Assembly: GCF_900069005.2 (NCBI RefSeq)
Contig: NZ_LN831279.1
Coordinates: 3,468,486 to 3,532,485 of the forward strand
Direction: 5' to 3'
DNA: 64,000 nt
DNA from: Paenibacillus sp. GM2
GTDB taxonomy: Bacteria > Bacillota > Bacilli > Paenibacillales > Paenibacillaceae
In this document: positions 27,036-35,506 of the stretch, one piece after another
How positions within the stretch are numbered: position 1 is the first letter of the stretch
Layout of the letters: every line of letters starts with the position of its first letter
Notes under the pieces: model-generated
The model's database searches: none
The model's input: the letters and a program-made list of their open reading frames with translations, nothing else
What the model was told of the DNA's origin: nothing
Made by a program: the position numbers and the translations under genes

Positions 27036-27040
27036 ACGAT

Positions 27041-29671
27041 CTACTCCTTCTCCGTTAGACATTTGAGTGTCATATATCCTCTGGCAGCTATCGAGTTGAC
27101 GGAATCGGGTGTAGGAAGCTCCGCCAAAGTAGTCCGCTGAATTTCAGCGAAGAGTTCAGAGTGAAGCATAACCGGCTCGTCTTCATCCCCGGGGTTAAAT
27201 AGCCTTAGTACTATACCGTCCCCCTCCTCGCTCCGCTTCAGCGCCGAGAAGAGAACCTTTCCCTCGACCGACAGTAAGGAAAATTCAACCGGCGCCTGGT
27301 TTATCGGCTGCGGCAGCTCGAACCGCTCCAGCCGTTCTTCAAAGGTATTAAGCGTCTGAAGGTGGTATGCCGTAGCGTGTCCGATATATTCCTCCGCCAT
27401 TTTGCTCCATTCCTCCGCACGGAACGGGCCCTCAGCAATATGAAGCGCATAGGCAAAAGATAGCGGCTTTAGAAGCTGGGCATCCGGGGTTTCTACCACC
27501 TTGTTATTAATGCCGGAAGCCCGCCCTGGCCGCCAGGCCAAGTCATCCTTACCCAACTGCCCGACGGAGCGAAACAACGTCAGCGCCAGTTCCTCTTCCA
27601 AGAGCTCATACTCCTTGAGTCCTTCGGTAATAACGCCAAGCTGACCATCCTGGCCTTCCGCGACTACATAATTCTCCAAGGGATAAATAGGTACCGGCGC
27701 TTCAGCAAAGCCTTTCTCCCGCCAATTCTGCCAATGAGGGTTGACCTTCTCCCGCCGCAGCGCAGTAAATGCCTGATCAGCCCAGGTATGCTCTCCTTGA
27801 TGCCGGAGCAGCACGCGCAAACGGTGATCGCGCACGGAGTTATCCACTACATGCTTCACGCGTACGTAAGCTTCGCCCTGACGCAGCTCGAAGGCCGTTT
27901 CTATAACAAGTTCCTGCTCAGCCTTGCCTAATGCCCGCTCATCGATATGATTCGGGACCTTCATCGTATGGCGGACCGTCAATAAACTGCTTAATGCTCC
28001 CTGTTTGACATCCACCAGCTCGCAGGTGCTGCCAAAAAGAGAATCCGCCCCGGCAAGCGGCGAGAAGTCGTAAGAATCGCCGGCATCGCCAGCATCCTCA
28101 AAGCGCAGCAATCCGGAAATTCTTCTGCCGCTTCTGAGGTCTTCCAGTATCATTTCACCATTCTCCCATTCCAGCCGATACATCTCGTTCTGGATCACCG
28201 GCTCTCTGACCGGCGCCCAATGCTCCAGTCGCTTGCCTTCTTTAACCCGCAGGGTTGTATACCCCATGGCCGGCACCTCGGTTCTAACCAGAAGTTCCGT
28301 CCGGTAATAACCGGGGGCCTTCACTTCTTGCTCGCCTTCCGCGGTGACAAGGACCTGACGCCCCCCGTCGATATAATCCTGTCTCACCACCATGGCTTCC
28401 AGAGATGCTCCGGACCTGTCCTGTAACCAAAATTGGCTGTCCCTGGTAAATACTACGATCGGCTGGAGTATTTCCCTATGGCGCGGCAACAAATTGAATA
28501 CCAGGAGGTCTCCGCCTTCCTCATTGTGTAATGCAGCTCTGGCCAGTTGTTTCTTGAGAACGTTGCACAATCCGTCGATCATCCGTTCGCTTTGGATCAG
28601 GCGCATTTCGATGCTGCGGTTCGTATCGTCCGAATTGCAGCCGCCGATGGAATCATGAGCATGCACATCAAACAGCAGCTTCCAGATCCGGTTCATCCAC
28701 ATGACCGGGTATTTGAAGCCAAGCGCTGAAGCGATACAAGCTAATGGCTCCAGCACATACAGGAGCTTGTTCTCCACATGGTAGTTAAGCATCTTCAGAT
28801 CCACGCGCTGCGAACGGATCGTGCTGTGGATTCGAGCCTTCTGGCCCGCGATAAGCTCGCCTTCAAGGCGTTCTTTGAAGCCTGCTCCACACCATGTCTC
28901 TTTCATAAACGCCTCATAATCAGACAATACATATTCCCGGCTGGGATCATGCTGGTTCAGCCATTGCACCGTCTCCGGGAAAGCCGCCCGAATCAGCACC
29001 TGATCGCCGCCCGCTGGCAGCAAAATTTGATTCGTCGAGGTATTTTTCTGTTCCAGTGCTTCCAGGATCGGGTTTAAACGCTCGGTGAAGTAAGCAGCCG
29101 AAGGTTCCAGAAACTTCCCAGGGCCATAACCAAAATAAATATAGTTGGTCTTCACTTCCTTACCGTCCGGCGACACCCACGTAAAATTAAGATCGCGCGG
29201 GACTTGATCGTCATAAACCCCCCGCTGCAAAACGCTGTACTGAATACCAAACTCCTGAAAAAAAGACGGAAGGTAAGCATTTTGACCGAAAATATCCGGC
29301 AAATAACCCACTTTCATAGAATGTCCCATGGCTTCTGCGCCGCGTACACCATACAGCAAGTTACGGATGACCGACTCCCGGTTGACCAGCAGCGAATCCG
29401 TCTGTGTAAACCAGGGGCCAATAAAAATCCTCCGCTGGCTTATTAGCGACTTAAGACGCTCGCGGTTTTCCGGACGAACCGCCAGATAATCCTCTATGAC
29501 GGAAACCTGGGCATCAAAGACATACCCTGGAAAGGATGTCTTTTGCTCCAGCACTTCCAACAGAGCATCCAGATTCTCAACAAGCAATATATTCGAATCT
29601 TCTATTGTAAAATACCACTCTCTGTCCCAGTGGGAGTGCGGTACAATATGGACTTTGGATTTGCAGTTCAT
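27041..29671 (-). CDS. mngB: GH38 alpha-mannosidase, mannosylglycerate hydrolase type
   Basis: The 876-residue enzyme matches MngB, which hydrolyses 2-O-(6-phospho-mannosyl)-glycerate to mannose-6-phosphate and glycerate. The N-terminal barrel starts with the GH38 signature HIVPHSHWDREWYFT (zinc His and Asp), and GYLPDIFGQNAYLPSF follows near residue 125. HDSIGGCNSDDTNRS carries a further zinc His. Beta-sandwich domains fill the C-terminal half. GGAGG lies 8 nt before the ATG at 29671; the ATG at 29686 overlaps that site. It follows mngA by 68 bp with a hairpin between, and the phosphorylase gene is 5 bp behind. The order mngA-mngB is as in E. coli. It is cytosolic with no signal peptide. Confidence 0.88.
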   Translation of the reverse strand: MNCKSKVHIVPHSHWDREWYFTIEDSNILLVENLDALLEVLEQKTSFPGYVFDAQVSVIEDYLAVRPENRERLKSLISQRRIFIGPWFTQTDSLLVNRESVIRNLLYGVRGAEAMGHSMKVGYLPDIFGQNAYLPSFFQEFGIQYSVLQRGVYDDQVPRDLNFTWVSPDGKEVKTNYIYFGYGPGKFLEPSAAYFTERLNPILEALEQKNTSTNQILLPAGGDQVLIRAAFPETVQWLNQHDPSREYVLSDYEAFMKETWCGAGFKERLEGELIAGQKARIHSTIRSQRVDLKMLNYHVENKLLYVLEPLACIASALGFKYPVMWMNRIWKLLFDVHAHDSIGGCNSDDTNRSIEMRLIQSERMIDGLCNVLKKQLARAALHNEEGGDLLVFNLLPRHREILQPIVVFTRDSQFWLQDRSGASLEAMVVRQDYIDGGRQVLVTAEGEQEVKAPGYYRTELLVRTEVPAMGYTTLRVKEGKRLEHWAPVREPVIQNEMYRLEWENGEMILEDLRSGRRISGLLRFEDAGDAGDSYDFSPLAGADSLFGSTCELVDVKQGALSSLLTVRHTMKVPNHIDERALGKAEQELVIETAFELRQGEAYVRVKHVVDNSVRDHRLRVLLRHQGEHTWADQAFTALRREKVNPHWQNWREKGFAEAPVPIYPLENYVVAEGQDGQLGVITEGLKEYELLEEELALTLFRSVGQLGKDDLAWRPGRASGINNKVVETPDAQLLKPLSFAYALHIAEGPFRAEEWSKMAEEYIGHATAYHLQTLNTFEERLERFELPQPINQAPVEFSLLSVEGKVLFSALKRSEEGDGIVLRLFNPGDEDEPVMLHSELFAEIQRTTLAELPTPDSVNSIAARGYMTLKCLTEKE

Positions 29672-29697
29672 GATGCGTACCTCCAATGAAATTGAGA

Positions 29698-29719
29698 AGG
29701 CTGTGCTGCCGCACAGCCT
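29698..29719 (-). other. Stem-loop between mngA and mngB
   Basis: Perfect 9-bp arms AGGCTGTGC and GCACAGCCT around a 4-nt loop, 20 bp past the mngA stop. No T-run follows on the minus strand, so it more likely stabilises or processes the message than ends it. Confidence 0.6.
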
Positions 29720-29739
29720 GATGTATCTTGTTAAACAGC

Positions 29740-31719
29740 TCAGCTATCCTTCAATTCTTCACGTTTGATCATGGCATAACGAATAAAGATGTTGGAAAAA
29801 GCGATAATGGCGATACCTACCACCAAACCGATAAAGTAAGCCAGGAAATGTTCCACCAGCGGCCAGCCCCAAATAGCTGGCAGCGGGTACCACTGAACGG
29901 CGCCAAGTGCGACCGCAGTACAGGAACCAGCGACCGCTCCAATCAGATTAATCGGGATGGTGAGCAGCGGGTTTCTCAGCATGAAGGGAATTGCCCCTTC
30001 AGAAATAGCCAGAAATCCGAGCAGAAACGAAGTATTCCCTGCAACACGCAAATCCGGACTAAATACACGCCGCCCTACAACAAACTTGTCAATAATAGTC
30101 GCCAGGCCAATGCCGAGCGGCGGAATAACGATGGCCAGCACGCGTGGGGTAAGCGGAAAAATATGATCTGCAGCCATCCCGATCGCGATCGCCCCGGCTG
30201 CCTTATTGACAGGCCCGCCAAGGTCAAAGGCGGTTGCCGCCGCGATAACCGCCGACAAGGTAAGCTCGCCGGTCCCCGTCATACCCTGAATAAAGTCGGC
30301 AATCCAGCGGTTCAGCTGGCTGAAGAACGGATCCACCAAGTACTGGTTCAGAATGAATAATAGAAGAATGCTGATACCTGGAATAAGGAGCATCGGCTTC
30401 ATGGCCGCAAAATTTTGCGATAAGCGGATTTTTTGATTCAAGAAGCGGGCCATGTATCCAGCAGCTAACCCCAATACGAGCGCTCCAAGAAAACCGCTTG
30501 GAATTCCACCCTCCACACCCCAAAAGGTGTAATGCATACCGCTGGCGAATACTCCCCCAAGCAGGCCGGACACAATACCAACCCGGTCAGCCAGAGCATA
30601 AGCGACAAACATACTGAATACCGGGTACAGGAACTTGAAGATCAGGTTTCCGAAGGCGTCCAGATTGTGCAGGAACTCCTTCAATCCTCCAACTGCCGCG
30701 TAGTCCGCGCTGCCGATATCCGCGATTGGAAGCCCCAGACCGTACAGCCAGGTCAATTTGGCGATCCCGAGCATAAGTCCGGCGGCCACCAGCACCGGAA
30801 TCATATAGGATATCCCGGTCATGACCGCCTGCGCCATTTCACCGATGAGGCCCTTAAATCCCTTCGGGGCTGTTTTGACCGCTGCTTCCTGCACTTCCTC
30901 CTTCTCAACAATACCGGAAGGATTCTCAAGCGCCTGCAGCAGCAATTCCTTGCCGTGCCGGAGCGGTTCGGCCACCTTTACTTGAACGTACGGTTTGCCG
31001 GCATAACGTCCCCGTTCTTTCACCTTGGTGTCCACGGCAAACAGCACGGCGTCCGCTTTGGCTATCTGCTCTGCCGTATGGCGATCCTCTTGTCCATTGG
31101 CTCCCTGCTTCTCAACCAGCACCGTCACGCCCAGCTCATTCCCCGCTTTCTGCAGAGCTTCAGCTGCCATATAGGTATGGGCAATCCCAGCGGCGCAGGA
31201 GGTTACTGCAAGCACAGTGCGTTTAGCGACAGCGCTGCTCTGCTCCGGCGTGCTGTTCTCCTCCGTCCCGTCCAAACTGTTCAGAAAGCTCTCCGGCGAC
31301 TTGGCTGAATACAATCGCGCACGATAATCCTCATCTACCAGTTTGGCTGACAGCTGAGCCAACAGCCGCACATGTGTCGAGCCCGACTCCGCTGCAGGAA
31401 TCGCCAGCAGGAAGACCAGGTCTACTTTATTATCGGGATCAATCGACTCCCAGCCTTCAATCGGCGCCTTCAATCGGGCGATCGCCACTTTGGCTTCCTT
31501 AACAAGAGCCGATTTGCCATGAGGAATAGCAAGACCATGCTCAAACCCCGTCGGCGAATGTCCCTCCCGTTCGAAGACAACCTGTTTAAATTGTTCTTTA
31601 GATTCGACAGCCCCGGCATCTGCCAAAGCGCCAACCAGATGATCAATCACTTCCTCTTTGCTTGACCAGTCAACGTCCAGAAACAACAGATGAGATCCTG
31701 TCATTGTTTGAAGCTTCAT
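29740..31719 (-). CDS. mngA: PTS EIIABC of the fructose/mannosylglycerate family
   Basis: The 659-residue permease imports and 6-phosphorylates its sugar. EIIA spans about 1-150 with the phosphorylated H67 in LAIPHGKS. EIIB spans about 166-270 with C175 in AVTSCAAGIAHTYMAAEAL. The EIIC membrane domain runs from about 290 to 650 with roughly nine helices. Length and A-B-C order equal E. coli MngA (658 residues), the 2-O-alpha-mannosyl-glycerate permease; generic fructose EII is the alternative. The MngB gene directly downstream decides for mannosylglycerate. AGAGAGG lies 9 nt before the start. A cre-like site and a palindrome lie between it and the divergent RpiR gene. Confidence 0.87.
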   Translation of the reverse strand: MKLQTMTGSHLLFLDVDWSSKEEVIDHLVGALADAGAVESKEQFKQVVFEREGHSPTGFEHGLAIPHGKSALVKEAKVAIARLKAPIEGWESIDPDNKVDLVFLLAIPAAESGSTHVRLLAQLSAKLVDEDYRARLYSAKSPESFLNSLDGTEENSTPEQSSAVAKRTVLAVTSCAAGIAHTYMAAEALQKAGNELGVTVLVEKQGANGQEDRHTAEQIAKADAVLFAVDTKVKERGRYAGKPYVQVKVAEPLRHGKELLLQALENPSGIVEKEEVQEAAVKTAPKGFKGLIGEMAQAVMTGISYMIPVLVAAGLMLGIAKLTWLYGLGLPIADIGSADYAAVGGLKEFLHNLDAFGNLIFKFLYPVFSMFVAYALADRVGIVSGLLGGVFASGMHYTFWGVEGGIPSGFLGALVLGLAAGYMARFLNQKIRLSQNFAAMKPMLLIPGISILLLFILNQYLVDPFFSQLNRWIADFIQGMTGTGELTLSAVIAAATAFDLGGPVNKAAGAIAIGMAADHIFPLTPRVLAIVIPPLGIGLATIIDKFVVGRRVFSPDLRVAGNTSFLLGFLAISEGAIPFMLRNPLLTIPINLIGAVAGSCTAVALGAVQWYPLPAIWGWPLVEHFLAYFIGLVVGIAIIAFSNIFIRYAMIKREELKDS

Positions 31720-31765
31720 GTCGTTAAACCTCTCTTCCCCGTAAAATCAGTTATATTACGGCTGT

Positions 31766-31779
31766 TAACAGCGTTTTCA
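31766..31779 (-). promoter_or_regulatory. Candidate cre box upstream of mngA
   Basis: On the minus strand TGAAAACGCTGTTA fits TGWNANCGNTNWCA with one mismatch. It is centred about 53 bp before the mngA start, suitable for catabolite control by CcpA of the PTS operon. Confidence 0.55.
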
Positions 31780-31828
31780 TTTATATAATAACCAAATTTG
31801 TTTTTGTATAAGATACAGATCATGTATA

Positions 31829-31838
31829 ATTGTACAAT
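31829..31838. promoter_or_regulatory. Palindrome in the mngA/rpiR divergent region
   Basis: ATTGTACAAT is a perfect 10-bp palindrome 40 bp before the RpiR-family gene and 110 bp before mngA. It is a candidate binding site for that regulator; short length makes chance possible. Confidence 0.4.
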
Positions 31839-31878
31839 CGTAATAAAGTCGAAATAGCAGGGAGGCCAAACAGCAAAA

Positions 31879-32649
31879 ATGGGACAGGTACTGGAGCGTT
31901 TTGGGACTTACATTGAGCAGCTCAGCAATGCGGAGAAATATGTACTATACTACATTGATAATCACTTTGAGACGGCAAAAAGACAGTCGCTGGTAGAGAT
32001 GGCGGAAGCTATCAACGTTTCTACCACCACAGTAATCCGTACCTGCAAAAAGCTCGGTCTGACCGGTTTTGCCGATTTACGCTATATTTTGCGTACCTTG
32101 AACGATAATAATGCCTTGGACCACCTTCATGTCGTTCAAAAATACGTTCAGCACCTGCACCAGTCGCTTGATAACATCGATCATGAACGGATCAGTCAGA
32201 TGGCACAGATTATGCTGCACTCCAAAACCATCGTTGTAGTCTCGGTAGGACTTACTAAAGCGCTTGGTGAATATTTTGCCAAAAGGCTGCTGCAAGTACA
32301 TAAACAGAATATGCATGTATATGAATCACACATCATTGACTTGCTCCCGAATATGCTGCAAAACGGCGATATTGTCGTATTTATTTCAATGAGCGGACAG
32401 ACGGCCACGCTGGTTAAAGCGGCGGAGAAAATTCGCTTTACCGGCGCACAGATTTTTACAGTAACCAATAACGCCGGAAGCCGCTTGTCCCAGCTGGCCA
32501 CCCATAACATCAGCACCAGTCTGCCCACGGAATCGTTCTCCGGCTATGATATAACCCCTCGTTCTCCACTCGTTGTGCTTTTGGATATTTTGCTGGAAAC
32601 CTATATGAAGAAGCTGGCAGAGCGAAAACCGTCTAACAGATACCCCTAG
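31879..32649 (+). CDS. RpiR/MurR-family transcriptional regulator
   Basis: The product is 256 residues. The N-terminal HTH_6 domain (about 1-78) includes LVEMAEAINVSTTTVIRTCK. A SIS sugar-phosphate-binding domain (about 105-245) follows, with VVVSVGLTKALGEYFAKRL and VVFISMSGQTATLVKAAE. GGGAGG precedes the ATG. It is divergent from the mngA operon and so most likely controls it in response to a phosphosugar such as mannosylglycerate-6-phosphate or mannose-6-phosphate. This differs from E. coli, where MngR is a GntR-type regulator. Confidence 0.9.
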   Translation: MGQVLERFGTYIEQLSNAEKYVLYYIDNHFETAKRQSLVEMAEAINVSTTTVIRTCKKLGLTGFADLRYILRTLNDNNALDHLHVVQKYVQHLHQSLDNIDHERISQMAQIMLHSKTIVVVSVGLTKALGEYFAKRLLQVHKQNMHVYESHIIDLLPNMLQNGDIVVFISMSGQTATLVKAAEKIRFTGAQIFTVTNNAGSRLSQLATHNISTSLPTESFSGYDITPRSPLVVLLDILLETYMKKLAERKPSNRYP

Positions 32650-33277
32650 CTGACCGGAAGTTACTGCGAAGGTGCGGCTTTTATTGGGGGAATCTTCTCA
32701 GCACCGCCTTGCTGGCCGGGCCATCCCAGCTCGAAATGATTCGCTGCTGCCGTCAAGCTGTGACCACTAATCACCCGCCATTCCCTGCATAAATGCTGCT
32801 TTCATCAAGCTAAACGATTTACGGTTCACAAAAAGCAGTCTTTTCAGGTTAAAAGCCTAAAATCCAAGTATATACATATTAATCCTTGCGTTTTTGCAGG
32901 GATTTTGTTTGAGATCGGCAATTTCATTTCAAAAAAACCGCACTTTTACAGATTGGGTCCATCCGCTCCCCTCTCTTCCGGCAAGTAGTGCAGACTCGCT
33001 GGAGCTTACATATGATAAGAAACTTACTTCCGACAAAGAGGAACTCTCTCTGAGGCTTACAATTAGTGCTATTGTTGAGGCTCAGTAATATAAATAAATA
33101 AAGACAGCCAATACCAACCAATAGGCTGCTTGGGTTTGGTGCATGACTGCCAAGCAGGCTGTTGAGCAATTATCAACAATAGGCAGATTCAAAAGGAAGA
33201 ATATGAACAAGGCCACATACTTTCTTCATATATTGATCTAAACAGGTGGATGATGATCAAGGGGAGGAGTGTTCAAA
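32650..33277. other. Intergenic region with one terminator
   Basis: No credible gene in 628 bp. The hairpin at 32881-32908 (arms AATCCTTGC and GCAGGGATT, one G-U pair, then TTGTTT) looks like a plus-strand terminator for the RpiR gene although it lies about 230 bp past the stop. The last 100 bp must carry the promoter of the next gene; no clear -35/-10 pair was picked. Confidence 0.6.
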
Positions 33278-33922
33278 ATGGAGGCCAATTTTGGCGTTAT
33301 ACTTAAATCGCTGCTGCAGGAGAACTCGCTATCCATGCGAAGGCTGAGTGTATTGACGGGAATTGATACGGCGACAATATCTCGTATTGTAAATGGCAAA
33401 CAGTCGGCCAAGCCGAGCCACCTGAAGTTATTTGCTGAACATCTGCATGTACCGTTGGCAGTGCTCATCGAAGCAGCCATGCTGGACGGCGAAGAATTGG
33501 AAAAGGAACGGCTCACCGATCTTCATCACTCCATTAATACGATTCAAGACGTTCTGACTTCCTCCACTAGCTTCGACCCGCAGTTTACAACAGAACGCGT
33601 GCAACAGGAATTAGTGAAATACGAGCAATACGCCCAAACGGCTGAAGGCAAGCAAATGATTCGCGATGACTTTCATTCCAAGGTAGAGCAGGTGAATGGT
33701 GCCGGACCCTTCATCGAAAAGCTGAATCGAATGTTCGAGCAATATTGTCATGAGGATATATCTCCGGAGGAACAGGCTGTACTCGGCAGCGGACTATTGT
33801 ATTTCATCTCTGCCGTCGATATCATACCTGATTATTTATTCCCGATTGGCTACGTCGATGACGCGATTGCAGTCCAGCTCGTAATGGAACGGCTATCGCG
33901 AATTGATGATTCTGCTTCTTAA
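33278..33922 (+). CDS. XRE-family HTH protein with DUF1232 domain
   Basis: The product is 214 residues. Residues 8-62 are a Cro/C1-type helix-turn-helix (MRRLSVLTGIDTATISRIVN). Residues about 85-150 are a helical linker. Residues 165-208 match DUF1232/YkvA (SAVDIIPDYLFPIGYVDD), a short hydrophobic hairpin with the typical DxIPD motif. The ATG at 33278 is 9 nt from GGGGAGGA; the GTG at 33269 lies on that site. A DNA-binding domain joined to a membrane-associated DUF1232 suggests a membrane-linked regulator, though nothing is known of its target. Confidence 0.85.
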   Translation: MEANFGVILKSLLQENSLSMRRLSVLTGIDTATISRIVNGKQSAKPSHLKLFAEHLHVPLAVLIEAAMLDGEELEKERLTDLHHSINTIQDVLTSSTSFDPQFTTERVQQELVKYEQYAQTAEGKQMIRDDFHSKVEQVNGAGPFIEKLNRMFEQYCHEDISPEEQAVLGSGLLYFISAVDIIPDYLFPIGYVDDAIAVQLVMERLSRIDDSAS

Positions 33923-33928
33923 ATTTAT

Positions 33929-33974
33929 AGCCCCTAAGATAAGCAATGGCTGACCCTTGTTTATCCTAGGGGCT
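33929..33974 (+). terminator. Stem-loop after the XRE-DUF1232 gene
   Basis: AGCCCCTAAGATAA (33929-33942) pairs with TTATCCTAGGGGCT (33961-33974) apart from one G-U or mismatch position. The 14-bp stem is strong but the following TATGTCTG is not T-rich, so it is a terminator only by position. Confidence 0.6.
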
Positions 33975-34112
33975 TATGTCTGCCTAAATCATTAAAGCGG
34001 AGAAAATATAAGCAAACAATATTGCAGAAGGCTCAAAATTCGTTGCACTTTTCTCAACACTCCCGAATAGACTGCAACATAATTAACATCCAAGAGGGAG
34101 TGAGAACGCTAC

Positions 34113-35411
34113 ATGAGTCAAGTTCAAGCGGAAGAGAGTCGTTCCAAGTTCAAAGAAATGGTGGATCGACCAAAAAGAGGACCACGCCGCTTTCTATGGG
34201 TCCTATGGGCGCTGCTGGGGCCCGGGTTGCTGGCGGCCATTGCTAATAATGATGCCGGAGGGGTGATCGCCTATGCGGTTACAGGAGCCCACTTCGGCAT
34301 CGGCCTGTTTGTACCGCTCGTGATTTGCCTGGCCCCGCTGGCATATACGATTCAGGAGATGAGCATGCGGCTGGGGGCAGTCACCCAGGAAGGCTTCTCC
34401 AGACTGGCGCTGAGACGGTATGGACGGTTCTGGGGATACTACCATATCTCTACCTTAGCTTTTGAGAATCTGTTAACGCTGATCACCGAATTTATAGGAA
34501 TGACGGCCGGATTAGTACTGCTGGGTTTTCCGCTATGGCTAAGCTCTCTGGTCTGCCTGGCGCTTATTATTACCTTTGTTCTGTTCACCGGCTATTGGAC
34601 TAAAGAACGGATGGCCTTATTCATCGGCGCTCTTAATATTATTTTCCTCGTCGTTGCCGCCATGACTCATCCTAGCATGGCCGATATAGGCCGCGCCTTC
34701 ATCACTTGGAATGTACCTGAATACTTAAAGGATGGACTCGTCTGGTTCATAATCGCTACGATTGGCAATGCAATCGCCCCCTGGATGATCTTCTTTCAAG
34801 GCAGCGGGACGATCGATAAAGGCGTTACCGCTAAGGAACTGCGCTTCAGCCGGATCGATACAGCCATTGGCTCAATCATACAGGTGATCATTGCAGCAGG
34901 CATTATCATTTGCGGAGCCGCATTGTTCGGTCATGTTCAAAATATGAATGATGCCGGACCGGCCGAGATGATTAGCGCAATAGACCAAGTCGTCGGAAGA
35001 TGGCCTGCTATTTTATTCGGACTTGGCCTGTTTAATGCAGGGTTCTTAGCCTCTATCACCGTATCTCTCTCTTCATCCTGGAGCATTGCCGAACTGTTCG
35101 GCTGGTCCAAGAGCTTGAATGACAAGATTACCGAGGCCCCGAAGTTCTATGCCGTATATATCGGAAGTCTGGTCTTCGCAGCTGCGGCAATTCTGATTCC
35201 GAATTTACCGCTGAACCTTATTTCGATTATCACTCAGGTCATCGGCGGCATCCTGATGCTCCCCTTGCTTATATTTATGGTGCTGATGACCAGCGATAAG
35301 CGGCTGATGGGAGACTACCGAACCAAGCTGTTCGGGAGAATCTGGGGGTGGTCCATGGTAGGTCTTCTGATCGGCCTGACGGTAGCGACGTTCTGGCAGA
35401 CCTTCTTCTAA
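34113..35411 (+). CDS. Nramp-related metal transporter, probable Mg/hard-cation type
   Basis: A 432-residue, 11-helix membrane protein of the SLC11/Nramp fold. The TM1 motif DPGN is here D47-A-G-G (IANNDAGGVIAY), keeping the Asp but losing Pro and Asn. The TM6 motif MPH is A222-P-W224 (GNAIAPWMIFFQG), so the thioether Met that selects Mn/Fe is gone. These changes match the NRMT branch, whose studied members carry Mg and Mn. Mg uptake is inferred. GGGAG lies about 10 nt before the ATG. The gene is monocistronic, with a terminator right behind. No riboswitch was seen in the 138 bp upstream. Confidence 0.82.
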   Translation: MSQVQAEESRSKFKEMVDRPKRGPRRFLWVLWALLGPGLLAAIANNDAGGVIAYAVTGAHFGIGLFVPLVICLAPLAYTIQEMSMRLGAVTQEGFSRLALRRYGRFWGYYHISTLAFENLLTLITEFIGMTAGLVLLGFPLWLSSLVCLALIITFVLFTGYWTKERMALFIGALNIIFLVVAAMTHPSMADIGRAFITWNVPEYLKDGLVWFIIATIGNAIAPWMIFFQGSGTIDKGVTAKELRFSRIDTAIGSIIQVIIAAGIIICGAALFGHVQNMNDAGPAEMISAIDQVVGRWPAILFGLGLFNAGFLASITVSLSSSWSIAELFGWSKSLNDKITEAPKFYAVYIGSLVFAAAAILIPNLPLNLISIITQVIGGILMLPLLIFMVLMTSDKRLMGDYRTKLFGRIWGWSMVGLLIGLTVATFWQTFF

Positions 35412-35416
35412 ATAAG

Positions 35417-35441
35417 AAATAAGCTATGAACAGCTTATTTT
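35417..35441 (+). terminator. Terminator of the Nramp-related gene
   Basis: AAATAAGCT pairs perfectly with AGCTTATTT around a 6-7 nt loop and is followed by TTG, starting 6 bp past the stop. Confidence 0.7.
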
Positions 35442-35454
35442 GCTCAAACTCAAA

Positions 35455-35483
35455 CAGCGCGTACCGTCATCAGGTACGCGCTG
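35455..35483. terminator. Bidirectional hairpin between convergent genes
   Basis: CAGCGCGTACC (35455-35465) pairs perfectly with GGTACGCGCTG (35473-35483). TTGTATT follows on plus and TTTGAGTTTG on minus, so it can serve the pepF-like gene as well. Confidence 0.8.
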
Positions 35484-35506
35484 TTGTATTGAACATTTTA
35501 TTAGGT

